DNA from: Ulva prolifera
Taxonomy: Eukaryota > Chlorophyta > Ulvophyceae > Ulvales > Ulvaceae
DNA: 64,000 nucleotides
Assembly: GCA_023078555.1 (NCBI GenBank)
Contig: CM041202.1
Coordinates: forward strand, 4,522,022 to 4,586,021
Direction: 5' to 3'
Every line of letters starts with the position of its first letter. Positions within the stretch are counted from its first letter, which is position 1. Under the pieces are notes generated by a model. It was not told where the DNA came from, did no database searches, and saw only the letters and a program-made list of their open reading frames with translations. The position numbers and the translations under genes are program-made. Shown in pieces: positions 40,233 to 52,017 of the stretch.

Positions 40233-40237
40233 CCTGC

Positions 40238-41330
40238 GCTGCTTTCTCCCTGCTATGCCAGCCAGCCTAGCACTGCCTGGTGCAGTTACCTGAGCACGTT
40301 AGTTTAATCAGGCGAACGCCACAGGTTAACGTCGGATTTCGACTCAGTATCTCTATTCGTCATCTCGTGTAAGCTTGACCTTTGATCCCAATCGCATCAG
40401 TCACATCGAGATATCTCATGGTCTGCAGTTGGCTCGCCCGGGCATCTGGAAATTAGTAGCTTCGCAAGTTGGACTGTGCAACAGCGTTGTCAAGAATCTG
40501 TCAGATTTTTACAACATATTTGCATACTCAGCTTTTCCATGTACATGGCATTAGTGTTGGCTGCTCTGAACAGGCTATAACGAGGGGTCGAACATCTTGA
40601 AGGTGTGCCCCTACATTTGTCACAACAGGTAATTAAAAGGTCTAAGAGTGGGGGGTGAGCAGGTGCAGACTAAGTGCCTTCCTCATAGCTAGGGTGCTGT
40701 CCCGTTGCTACGCCAAACAGGGTCACGGGACAGTATCCTGCCACCGAGTGCGGTCGGCTGATGAGTCAGGTGCCTATGCACTTATCGTACTTCATCACTG
40801 GCTGCAACAGTGACTGGAATTCAGCACTGGCTATCTTCATCAAATTTACACTGTAACTCAGCGACTGATGCAGCCTGTGATTCTGGTCTGCGTGTCCACG
40901 GAGGTACCTGCAATCGGTTGCGACAGTAAACAGGAAGCATCGAGTAAATGTACATAAATTGTGCACGTCACAGATCTTGGCGTGAGCGCAGCCCTGCCAG
41001 GTGAGTTGGAAATCCGCCATGCTGAGGGGAGCGTACCGCACTCTGCATCGACGCTTGCTGAGCAGCTCGCGCCGTTCGCCAGGGCCCTCATAAATGCCTC
41101 CAATCTGCCAGAGATTACATTGGTATAGCTCCGTAGCCTATATATGCATGTCTTCTGAGCACGCCTGGTTATCGAGCTCGAGGCTGACTCTTGTCCTGCT
41201 GCAGCTGTGGTTCTTCGCCAGTACGAAGCCCTGTTCATTACAAGGTATCCGCCTAAAAATGCGAAATGGTCATTGACGACTTCAGGTCTGCAACGCCCTT
41301 CAGGGCGCTCTCATGGCAAGCGCAAGCCTT
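40238..41330. other. Downstream part of gypsy H LTR and unassigned DNA
   Basis: By the CCTGC duplication, sequence from 40238 continues the gypsy H 3' LTR begun at 21083, but its end cannot be set. Beyond that I see no gene. The 126-codon minus ORF at 40858-41238 has no recognisable motif. Confidence 0.4.
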
Positions 41331-43983
41331 CCATGCATAAGGTGTTGCCTGCCTCCTAAAACATGTGGCCACATCAGTCAATGTCGACTACGTCCCAGTG
41401 TCCCGCCTACATCATGCTTTGCGAGACGCTGTCTCAGACCACACGCATGAATGTCTTCGAAGCACTGGTCGTCGTCCTTGACACTGGCTCTGCAACTGGG
41501 GCCGGGCAGCAGAGCGCAATGCCTCTCATCTGGGCCGCTGCAATTGTTGAAATACAAGCATTCGTTGTTTTTTGATATGATCCTGTGCGTATCTGATACC
41601 AGACTTGTCTGACGGAAGCATTATCAAGGCCTCTCGACGGTGCCACGATTCTGTATCAGGTTGGGTGACACTATCTGGTGCTCGCCGTACTGAAAGTCAT
41701 GGGCTGCTGCTCGAGCACTCCATCCCATGAATCATTCCGGTACGTCACTTCAAATTCGCCTCAGGGCGGTCGATGTTGACGTTGACACACCTGGGACCTC
41801 ATGTGAAGAGTCTGCATCGGCTTCATTTATCATCTTACGGTTTTGAGTCTAGTGAATCTAGTCTCACGTTTGTCGAACGTCCAGGCGTGTCGTTATGTTT
41901 ATGCACCTGCCTACGAACTGTGCTTCGAGCGGCTTCAAGCACGCACCGAAAGCTATCGCATGTCTGTGCAGTTTGGCTGACTGGCGAATTTCCATTCGTA
42001 GTGGCACTTATTTGCTACGCAGGATCGGCTAATATTCATAATATATATAATATAATCTATAATAATAAATCATAATACATAATAATTATAATAATACATA
42101 TACATATACATACGCTTCCTGTCGTTGGTGTTGTTGACCGTCGATCATTATATGCCCTTCCGGATCAACTGGACTCTCCTTGCACCATTTGTTTATTTGC
42201 TGTTTTTGCTGAATGTGCCCTATGCTGGACACGATCTGATTGTGGATGCAGATTCTCGCTCAGTGCAGCAGCACGAGCTCTCTGTTTCAAATGTAAAGTA
42301 AATATGAATTTTCTGAGCCGTATCTTGAAAGGGCATGGACAACTCCGAATGAACGGAAAAACATATGCCAAATGTGAAAGCACAAAGGTTAATGTCACTG
42401 CCCTAGTGCGTGCTTTCAGGAGAGGTATGATATGCCTTCATACACAACTGCAAGGGAGTATGTGCATAAAGCACATCTGTGTCCGTGCGCGTTACAAATT
42501 TTGCATGGTTTTGTGACGAATTGCTGTGGCAGACATTTCCCACTTTGACCAAAAGCCTCACACCGTTGTGAAAGCATGAGTGCACTGCACAAGTGTCAGT
42601 ATGCCAGAACGGAAATCCTGTTGCAAAGTCGCTTTGTTTTATGTTGTACACGCATGGCTGAATGGAATTGGCTGATTTCGTTTGGTAAATGTATGTATTT
42701 GTGTTGCAAGGTACTTGTTGCAGTAATGCTTGCAGTGTGTCATTCGTGGCTGACGCTTGTGTTAGGTACTGGCACCCCCAGGAGGGATATTTTGTTGTTG
42801 CAACACAAGGACTCATGATATTCAGCAGCTATTCTGCACTCATATGCCGGTCAGCATCACAGCCGCTGAACCCCCAGGAAGGCGAAGGCATCAACTGATG
42901 CTGCAGGAAACTCACTGTACATTGCACTGGTGTGCTAGCTGCTCTTATATTAGACATGCCGTCTGCCATGTTTGTGGGTTGTGGCATGTATGTGTGAATT
43001 TGCCATGCAATCAATGGATATATATATATCTTTCCTTCCCCTCGTGTCGCTGTCTGAGATGCCATGCTTAATGTTGGAGTATGCTGCAGCCACCCACGTT
43101 ATGCAGCATTGCAAGTCTGCTGTAGCTCAGACATGGAAGTCATACATTATGCAGAGCTTGATGCTGGGATTGCGCACACCACATCTACAGGCGGCTTCAA
43201 TGGCAAGTCAAAATTGCACAAAAGCTTGGCTAATTGTCGCCTCTTTATGGCTGCCTTGATCGATGAGTCTGTATACAGACCGTTCCCGCTGGCAGGTTGG
43301 TGAAAGAGCACCATTTTTCTTTTGGCATTCAGCAGTACCAATGTACTGAATATTCATTATCAGCAAATTAATCTACAAACAGTAGAACCTTCAACACCTG
43401 CCTGAATTTTCCACTCCATGTTACTGCCTGCATCCTCATCCTCCACTCCAGATCTTCACTGAGCGGATTAGCCAGCGCTATGTGCACTGTTTTAGGAGTG
43501 GCCATGGTATGTGTCAATGTGGACAGGCTGCTGCAGTGTTTAAAATTTCGTTTGAGTAAATTTAGCTTACTTCCATATAGGAGGCCCTCAGCGGCAATCA
43601 AGCTGTGGCTTGCTAAGCTATAGGTCGTCTCTAGGCGGAATATTCCAACAGCTTAGCACTTGCACGTAGAACTACTCAGTGACTGCTCCATATCGGCCCT
43701 TGGCCTTCCACACGGCAAAAACGTCCGCAGACGGGAAGGTATGTCGAGTGAACATCGCTGTAGCCTCGCACGCATACATAGCTCTAAGTGCGTATCTAGC
43801 CGAATTCTACGCTTATTCGATTTCGTGCTCCTTGTGGCGGAGGCTCGTCGCCGTGCCCAGGTGGGTGTTGCAGATTGTGCATTTCATACGAGCTGGCTGA
43901 GCCGTCGTTGTCGAACTACTACCGGCGCTCGGTTCAAACAGATTGGTTGAGCAAGCATATTTATGATACAACAGATACAATTA
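41331..43983. other. Unassigned region with AT-rich and short repeats
   Basis: No gene recognised. It contains an AT-rich microsatellite-like stretch (about 42035-42112, AATAATATATA-type) and a roughly 95-bp repeat (42293-42390) shared with 46256-46350. ORFs here are short and motif-free. Confidence 0.5.
42293..42390 (+). repeat. Dispersed repeat, copy 1
   Basis: GTAAAGTAAATATGAATTTT, CTGAGCCG, GGACAACTCCGAATGAACGG and CATATGCC blocks recur in order at 46256-46350 (copy 2). Nature unknown. Confidence 0.7.
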
Positions 43984-44721
43984 CCGTATGTAACGTAAAG
44001 AGTCATCAGAGTCTGTCCCAAAAAAAAAATTTACGGCATTAATTGCGCTGTCTCGTCCTGCACCGAGCCGAATCGACTACTATAATTTATATTGTATAAT
44101 TTATATTGTATCGTGATGTCCCGGCTTCTCGGCGCTGTTGTGACGACTTGCAAAACGAGATTGTGCCGTTGTCCCGTCCTAATTAACGCCAGTACAGCAC
44201 ATGTACCAGAAGCATGACTTTCACAAAAGGGCAACTGAGTGTTGTGGACCATGCATCTTTCTTCCGTATGTCGTGTTGCTTTAGTTGATTCTGTGCTTGG
44301 GCAAGTGCCGCTTCCGTACGTCGCAGTTGCGCACGCTCAGCTTCCGTGCGACCCCTATTTGCTTTTGCAGCGACATGCTCAGGATCGGTGGGATCATGTC
44401 TCGTAAAGAAGCCTGTGATCAATTTTGGAACCTTGCTAGCTGGCTCGTCGCCTTCTGTAACCTCAATCGAACTCGATTCACTCATAGCATCTGCTCGCAT
44501 GCGCTGAACCAAACAGAATGAGCAGATAAGCAGTATCGGTGTAGCGAGCGTCCACACAAGAGAATGCGTTTGTCCCATCCTTTACAGCATGTGGCCGACG
44601 AACCACGTAAATATTAAACAACCCGTCTGTCCCTCTAGCCATGTCAACGACGGCGCAAAAAAAATTTCTTTCCGCGTCCAGTCCCAGTGAAACCCACAAC
44701 GACTCTTTACATTACATACGG
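43984..44721. mobile_element. TIR element with TA target site (738 bp)
   Basis: The left end CCGTATGTAACGTAAAGAGT and the right end ACTCTTTACATTACATACGG are inverted repeats over about 21 bp (one mismatch), flanked by TA on both sides (43982-43983, 44722-44723). The TA duplication suggests a Tc1/mariner-like, non-autonomous element. It encloses one minus ORF (44183-44578). Confidence 0.72.
44183..44578 (-). CDS. Hypothetical ORF inside TIR element
   Basis: 131 codons: a hydrophobic N-terminus (LATPILLICSFCLVQRM), then DAMSESSSIEVTEGDEPAS, KVPKLITGFFTRHDP, and a charged helical stretch with TEAERAQLRRTEAALAQAQ that could form a coiled coil. No transposase catalytic motif is visible. An internal ATG (MSESSSIE) may be the real start. 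Function unknown. Confidence 0.4.
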   Translation of the reverse strand: MGQTHSLVWTLATPILLICSFCLVQRMRADAMSESSSIEVTEGDEPASKVPKLITGFFTRHDPTDPEHVAAKANRGRTEAERAQLRRTEAALAQAQNQLKQHDIRKKDAWSTTLSCPFVKVMLLVHVLYWR

Positions 44722-44723
44722 TA

Positions 44724-47278
44724 TATGCAACTCATAGCTGGTGTTGCTCCCTCCACTGCTGCCAGCTGCTGCTCACCAACACCATGCTCAGCACTAGCAA
44801 CAGGAATCCTGTTACAGGATGCTCATCGCGGACGACGCATCGGGTGCACGATTTGGGACCATGCTATCGCGCAATGTCTACGTCAATGACGCCCACATGT
44901 CCGTCTAAGTGCTTTCCAAACATATATTTAGTCGGATAGTGCTTGAGCAGCTTGGTTTTAGGCGGATGACCTGACGTTGGTATCGATGATGTAGAATGCA
45001 ACAGCAGCCAGCACACGAGGGCGTGGATTGACTAGCAATTTCCGGAACGCTGAATGAATTTCGCGATCGGTCAGCGAAGCAAGAGGATATTGCGTGAATG
45101 TTTTTTTGCTCGGCCGAGCTCGGTTCGCTTGCTATAGCGGGGGTGTCATAATTACCTTGGCCAGCGCAAGCTTGCGACAAGCTGGGCAACCGTCAGCAGT
45201 GCTGACTCATCACTAAGCTGGGTTGCGCCAGATTTCAAAGTACAATGGCATGGGCAATTGTGTGGCAGCGCACCAACACATACTTATGACGGAACGCACT
45301 GACCATTATCAACTCAAGGAGAAATCCATCAATACATGCTTTAGCCGAAGCACCAGACTACCGGGCGGACCGCACGCAACAACTCCTGGCACAACTACTG
45401 TCCACTCTCCTTGATCAGAGCATTCAGAGGTCGCTCGCCGACTCCCATCAGCGCCAGATCGGGCACCCCCGGTGTGAGGACGATGAGGCGGTTGTGCAGG
45501 CGGCCTTGCGCGCGCCGTAGATTTCAGCCTGCCTGGACTGAGCTTGCCTGATGACAGCATTGATGTGTCAGAGTATGATACGCCTATCGGTCATGATGAG
45601 TTACAGCTACGGAGCCCGCCGTCGAACGTGTAGTACATGATAGCGCTCCGCGCCTCAGTTCTGACCTGCCCTGCGAGAACAGAACACCGGAGGAACAGAA
45701 ACTTGTCGAAGTTTTGTCGTGATAGCGCTGGCATGGACGGGACGTTCAGAATTGTCCAGCATTCCACCGCGCCAGCGACGAGATGCCCGCGCCAGAACGA
45801 AATCGTTTCTGGCGCCCTCGCCGTTCCAGCCGTTCGCGCATTTACTGCTTCGCCCCTTCAGTCCTGCTGGCAACTACTTCCACTGCTCTTTACGTTGACT
45901 TCGGTGTGTATATGAGCAATGTGCAATTCCGATACAACTGTCCTGGGTGCTGTGCCATCTTGGGCTTTGCCATGCAATGGCCCCAGTAATTGTAAATTTC
46001 GTTCGTCACAACCGTCATCACTTCAGCATTGCCACACATGCATGCCTGGTCCTCTCACTGCGCACATCTCCAGGTACACATGCAGGTGGCTCTGTCTGCG
46101 TACTTGTCCTTGCCTGAAATCAGCAGGACATTGCAGCGTCTGTGTGTGGTGGTGTGCTTTATAAAGTATATATAGACAAGTTGATGTTCGTGGACAGGTA
46201 GGTCTCATGTTTTCTCATGGTACTTATGTGGAACACGTTGTGTCACGGCCATACTTGGTAAAGTAAATTAAAGTAAATCTGAATTTACTGAGCCGCATCC
46301 TGTTGGACATTGACAACTCCGAGTGAACGGGACCGCATATGCCGAAAACTTGGTGAAAACTATTTGCAGCAGAGGATAGGCTTGCAGTAAGGTATCATAA
46401 GGTTGATGCATATGCATACTGCTGCGATTGGCACACTGATGTAGCTACTCCCTCCTTTTCAGGAGGTCGTGGGTTTAATTCTGTGTGCACATTGGGGCAT
46501 CGCAATCGGCGTTCGTGACCACCTCGATTTGCACAGGAGAAGGCCCTGTGAGTTTTTTACAGTTGTCCAAGGGGAACTCCAAGTGATTTCCCCCCCCCCT
46601 TCAGTACGTGGTCCTGGTCGTTGTCAATAACCTGTCCAGGGTACGGCCAAGTGAATTCAAATGTACATTACTTGTCGTATGCAAATTTCACGTGGGCAGT
46701 CGTGTAATCTTCACACAAGCTACAACATCTTTCTCAAGTACAAGTGATAATGATACGACATTGGTCCTCCTGTAGCCTGGCGCTACAGGTTTGGCACTAG
46801 CTGCCTGGCTGCGGTGCACCCGGGCCGTCCCTACGTAAGGGAATGCATGCATCTGCCTGACCCGCCATGCCAACCTGGAAGCATTTGCAGTGAAACCCTA
46901 CAGGTGGTCACTGTATCTGATGCCTTCATGATGTGCCAACGTCACATCAGTGTTCATTTCGTACGCTGTACATCAGAATGTTCACAAGGACAGTAGTCAG
47001 CCTTCGCTGCTCAAGACCTAGCATGTATGAGTGACAAGATGGACTCATCCATACGCAGAATCTTGTGCTTTGCCGTACACAATGGTATTGTGATGGCATA
47101 TCTGTGCTCTACATGCTGCAGACCCGCTAGCTCCACGAATTCTGCGGACATGTAGTCATTGTGTGATAGATGCTACAAGATCCCAGACCATTGTATGGCA
47201 GAGCACCTACTCAAGTGTGTCATTGTGACCCTGCTCACATGATTCGCTTATCTGCTCTGTCATCTTCTTGGCTTTGCC
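44724..47278. other. Unassigned region
   Basis: No convincing gene. It includes the second copy of the dispersed repeat (46256-46350), a C-rich run near 46590 and a weak tRNA-like hairpin near 46445-46490. A plus segment near 45370-45510 (LLSTLLDQSIQRSLADSHQR) is open but short and unrecognised. Confidence 0.45.
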
Positions 47279-47419
47279 TGAAACCACCAGCCATCTCTGC
47301 ATGATCATGTGCATCGACGCAACTTTGGGGAGCACTTCTAAATAGCTTGTCTGAATCCACCAGCCATCTCTGCATGATCATGTGCATCGACACAACATTC
47401 GGGAGCACTTCTGAATAGC
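47279..47419. repeat. Two-copy tandem repeat (about 70 bp)
   Basis: The unit CCACCAGCCATCTCTGCATG then ATCATGTGCATCGAC and GGGAGCACTTCTRAATAGCT occurs twice in a row with a few substitutions. Confidence 0.85.
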
Positions 47420-48120
47420 TAACAGCGAAAGCACACTGCACAACACATCATGTGACTCACTCCAGGCTGTGTTCAATGGGCATGTCAATTGGCAACAATT
47501 AATGTATTTTGTAGCCATCGCCTGCAACCAATGTGGTTGCGGCAATGTCAAGGATACAGGATCAAACAAGTTGGGGGATTAATCTTACATCCAATGTTTG
47601 TGGATTCTTGCTATTATGAGCAATCTTGTGCCTGCCAGCCCATCAAGTTAACACTGTGGTGTGCCTACAAGCGCAGGCAAGTACTTTTTACCGGACTATT
47701 GCCTCATTTCAAAACACTCCAAAACTACTGCCACCTTGCAAGATTAATCATCACAGTAACTCTCAATTTTCATGTCATTATGATTGAGGTGTTGACACCT
47801 GCGACCACGCCAATCATGTGATGTACGCAGCATATTCTTCTGAAATTGCTTGAATTCGTGCATGGCCATGAACCGAATACGAATGCAGTGCTTGATGCAC
47901 ATTTATACAGCCATGCCTTTGAATCACATGGTGTCGTTCCTGCTGAATGCAGAGACATCCAAGATGCGCACGCCTTGAGCGTTGACAATGTGGACCAAGT
48001 ATCTACTGGTGTGGATCCTTCCGTTCTCTAGTCCCGCTTTGTCAGCGTTTTGAGGTTCAAGTCCAGCTTTGTCAAGTGTGCATGGCAGCTCAAAGTTATC
48101 ATGTTCTGCAAGGTGCGGCC

Positions 48121-48282
48121 ATGTCTAATCAAGAAGAGGGGGAGGAGTGGGACAATCAGGAAGTCCAGAATCTGGATCCGCAAGCATATCTTCAAAATCT
48201 CACAGATGAACTAGAGCAACCGGCACAGAATGATGATTTGGATGCTCTTGACAATGAAGAGTATCATCATACAGTTCAACAG
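48121..48282 (+). CDS. Possible upstream exon of kinase gene (exon A)
   Basis: An ATG at 48121 opens 54 codons (MSNQEEGEEWDNQEVQNL, LTDELEQPAQNDDL, NEEYHHTVQQ), acidic and probably disordered. It ends at CAG with GTGTGC following, a usable donor, in phase 0. The next phase-0 acceptor is at 48471. Assignment to the kinase gene is inference from phase and strand. Confidence 0.42.
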
Positions 48283-48471
48283 GTGTGCTGTCCGCTTGGC
48301 CATCATCAGCGTTACAACCAGCGCATGTGCTGAGTCTGCATGAAGCTGGGAATCAGTGACTGTGCAGCATTAGCATGTCTTGAGTCCATAATGTTTCACG
48401 CCACTCATCTGTTTGTGCAATATTTGTTGCTATCTTTGAAATTGTGCATTCCATCTTGTGGCGGTCCTCAG

Positions 48472-48591
48472 GTTCCTCAGAGGTTGTTTACTTTCCCGGC
48501 TAATGTTGTCAAACAAGCTCTTGCATGGACTTCAGAAGCCATTGTCTTGCCTACCCCTTCAGTATCGAAAGAACATATCAAGTGGGATCAT
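48472..48591 (+). CDS. Possible upstream exon of kinase gene (exon B)
   Basis: After GCGGTCCTCAG acceptor: VPQRLFTFPANVVKQALAW, TSEAIVLPTPSVSKEHIKWD. It ends in phase 0 at CAT before GTAGAA, or at 48603 before GTGCAC. It would join exon C (49877, phase 0) across a 1.3-kb intron that contains the C-tract. Confidence 0.4.
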
Positions 48592-48739
48592 GTAGAAAAT
48601 TGCGTGCACGTGTGGGCGTGACAGACTCCCACACGGAATTCTTGCGGACAGGTTTGGCCCTGTTACGGACAGGATGTTTGTTGTGGCTTTGGCATCACTG
48701 CAATACTCAGGTCACAATATGAGCGTCAGACTCCTTCAA

Positions 48740-48740
<1 letters not shown>

Positions 48741-48772
<32 letters not shown>
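48741..48772 (+). repeat. Poly(C) tract, 32 bases
   Basis: An uninterrupted run of 32 C, lying in the putative large intron of the kinase gene. Length in the assembly may be unreliable. Confidence 0.95.
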
Positions 48773-48775
<3 letters not shown>

Positions 48776-49876
48776 CGGTCGGCCTATGTAACACACTGTG
48801 CACATTCGGGGTTCCATTGGGCAACATGCTGGAGACACCGCAGGCTTTCAGTTAAGTGCTCACCAGCAATACAGAAGTTCACCAACAATGTCACTGCGCT
48901 GGTCATCTCGATGCGGTAATGGTCACCTGACCGACACATGACCAACAGGAACACATCCATTGGTGAAACATTCCCTTCACGTCGATATGGTGTGTCTGAT
49001 ATGTCCTGTCCATGGAAACATGTTGCATCGTGCTAATGGCCATGAATGTAGTGGCTGATGTCACCGATGTGCGGGTACCAAGGCTCTGCAGAAAGATTTT
49101 CATGTCTACAGATGCATCATGCCTTGACTTCGAGAGATCCTGGGTGATGTGTGGGAATCTGTGTGAAGTTGTGCATGGCTGTGTCAACGTATGTGAACCG
49201 GAATCAGGGGAGGTTGGGTATATGCGATACACTCCACACGCGTGCCAATTGTGATTGACCACTATCATGGACGCAATTGGATTGCTGGCTTCTGCCATGC
49301 ATGATGCGATGCGGTTCAGCATGCTACATTGCATTCTGAGCCACAGCAGCAAATACATCCTCTTCCAATTTGTGACCACGGCTCAGTGTTGCAGTTTCCG
49401 CATCATGGGTAGCCACCCTGACTCGCGAATGTAGAATGCTGCAGCATGCGCTTTTTCTTATCCATGCAGGTGTGATGTGTTCAGTGTTTATGATTTCCTG
49501 CCAAGTGCAATGAGATGTAAAATTTGACTTGAACACCCGATGTACGCCGTCAGGCCCCCTAGGCCTCATCGTGCTATCTGGTGCATCTGCATCATGTACC
49601 TTTCATTGGGGACCGGAGCATGCTGATTCTAGTGCTTCAGTTCATGTACTTTAAAAGTTTATCGTCGACACAATAGGATGTTCCGTGCAGACAATGCCAA
49701 TCTGTTTGGTAAAGCATCGCGCGAGTGTGCGATAAAATATGGCTTCTTCAACAGTGTGACCCATTGTTGTTGCCATCACATCGAATGCCATACACGCACG
49801 ATGTCTGCGTTTGCTGCTTGCCCTCTGAATGCGAGTGTATATGGCTGAGCACGAATGCCATATGTGGTTTCTGCAG

Positions 49877-52017
49877 GTCTGGGGAGAAGAGGAAATGGAC
49901 ATCAAACAAAGGAAATCACTTGAGCCCAGCACTGGCAATGGCGACTTTCAAAAGGCACATCAAGAACACGTGACCCATGTCGTTCCCGCTATGTCGAGTC
50001 AGAATGAAACGTTCAAGTAAGTATCGCCCATGTGCAACAAGCCATGTCAGCGTTCTAATGTACATGTGTCAGATACGCCGATGCGCAATGTTCATATGTT
50101 TCAGTGATATGGTGACTGTTTTGCAGGATGACAGATAGCTTGTGCGTAGCGGTCTACCAAGGCTGCGTGTTTTTCAATCAGTACTTGGTGGTGAAGTTCC
50201 TGGGCAAGGGTGCCTGTGGGAAGGTCTACCTTGTCATGGACACATTGGACAACATTCTATACGCTCTCAAGATTACACAGAAAACGGACTTCACGAAGAA
50301 ATCGAAGGACGGAAAAGTGAGCAAGAACCCGATTGAAGATCTTCGCGCTGAGGTCGCTATCATGGGGAGGGTGGCTCATCCCAACATGGTCTGCCTTCGT
50401 GAAGTTGTCGATGATCCCCAAAGGAACAAGGTTCTGATTGTGATGAACTATGCTGAAGGTGGTCCTATCCTGCCCCGGAAAGCCATTGCACAAGGAATGA
50501 TGCTCCCTGAAGACATATGCAGGTGTCTGCCTTTTCTCTTTTTTGTGTGGAATGCATGCTTCTTTTGCACTGTGTTGACTGTATCTGGATGCACCTAGTC
50601 CTTGAAGTTTGTGCTCCCAATATTGTCCAGGCATTACTTTCGAGACATACTTCGCTCATTAGAGTATCTACATGCTCAGAAGATCATACATGGCGACCTC
50701 AAGCCAGAGAATATCCTGCTCACATCTGATGGGATAGTCAAGTTGTCAGATTTTGGTTGTTCCCGAGTTTTTGTGACCGGAAACGAGTACTTTGACCGCT
50801 TTCGAGGCACACCAGCATTTTTGGCTCCTGAGATTATGAAGCATCAAACGCATTATCGTGGTAGGCCCGTGGATGTGTATGCCATGGGTGTCTGCTTGTA
50901 TGCGCTCGTTTTTGGGACCATTCCATTTTCAGCTAGCAATCTTTACAAGCTGTTTCAAAAGGTACAAGAAGAGCCAGTCCGATTTCCAACAGTCCCAAGC
51001 GTGAGTCCAGCGCTCACTAATGTGTTGGAGAGAATGCTTGCGAAAGATCCTAAAAAGCGGATAAGCATTTCTGAACTCCGCAAAGACCCATGGGTCACGT
51101 GTGAAGGAAGCTTTCCCATGCGACCTTTCAAAGATTTATTCAAGCAGGGACTATTGCAATATGACCTTGACCCTCCCATCACCAATTATTTGAAGCAAAT
51201 GCTCCAATTGAAGCACCGCTATGTCACTTTTGCAACGGGGACAATGGTAATCCAGCAAAATGAAGTTGGGTATTATCTCGCTTTGATTGTAGAAGGGAGT
51301 GCAGATGTGTGCGTGAGGCCACGTCCTGGTGGAGACGGAGTGGAGTCCACTGAAGATGCACAATCATTGCAGCATAATAGGATCCTTCTCGAAAGTTTGC
51401 AGAAGAGGGCAATGGATGCCAAGCGTAGCATAAGCGAGAAGATGAAAGATCAAGGGCTGTATTGCATTGCCAAACGAAAAGCAGGCGACGTTTTGGGTGC
51501 GATCACTGTCTGGCCCAGCTTCAGAACAAGCTGTACATGTGAAAGCCCACATGTTGAATTGGGGACAGATGCGAAATTGAGGAGTTGGCGTTTATGCGGA
51601 TGGTTGCTGTGAATGCTTCATTCAGCGCTGTGACGTCGTCACATCAAAATTGCATTTCAGTCGGCTGCCATGATGCAGCATGGATTGCGTGCCGATGTGC
51701 AATCTGCTGTGTGGTTTCAGAGTAGCTGCAAGCAGTGACGACCGTAAGTGACATCAGCAGCAGAGCATCCTGCATGCGCAGGTGAAATGGCATTTGTTCG
51801 AGAATCACGCGCCAGGAAAGCAACGGTCGTGGCGACTTCACCACTCAAGGTAGCTTTGTACACCTACGCAGACATCGAGTCATACGGCCAAGATCATCCA
51901 GGAGCGATTCATCAGCTGAAGCAGCTTTGTTGGAGGAGGGATGCAGAGTTGATGCACTTTGCAGCAACATACCGTTTGGCAGAGGCTAGCTCATATTTCT
52001 CGCAGATGCGAAATTGA
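49877..52017 (+). CDS. CaMKK/GRIK-like protein kinase with C-terminal cyclic-nucleotide-binding domain
   Basis: Exons 49877-50016, 50127-50522, 50631-51496 and 51782-52017 join in frame across GT-AG introns (donors GTAAGTAT, GTGTCTGC, GTGCGATC; acceptors TTTTGCAG, TTGTCCAG, CATGCGCAG). The kinase shows FLGKGACGKVYLV (glycine loop), YALKITQK (Lys), LRAEVAIMGRVAHPN (helix C Glu), HGDLKPENILL (catalytic loop, HGD in place of HRD), LSDFGCS, FRGTPAFLAPE and DVYAMGVCLYALVFG. The GGPILPRKAI insert, HGD and NEYFDRFRGTPAF resemble CaMKK/GRIK kinases that act on SnRK1/AMPK. The C-terminus forms a cNMP-binding barrel (TMVIQQNEVGYYLALIVEGS) with a phosphate cassette read across the last intron (GDVLGEMAF...RARKATVVA). 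The true N-terminus is upstream. The only clear host gene here. Confidence 0.82.

Noticed and set aside
42035-42112. AT-rich stretch as a replication origin or scaffold site
   Set aside because: Only base composition supports it. Called a microsatellite-like tract.
46441-46500. tRNA-like sequence (CCTCCTTTTCAGGAGG hairpin, GGGTTTAATTC)
   Set aside because: The anticodon loop would have six bases and neither T stem nor acceptor pairs. It could be a decayed tRNA-derived repeat but is not supported.
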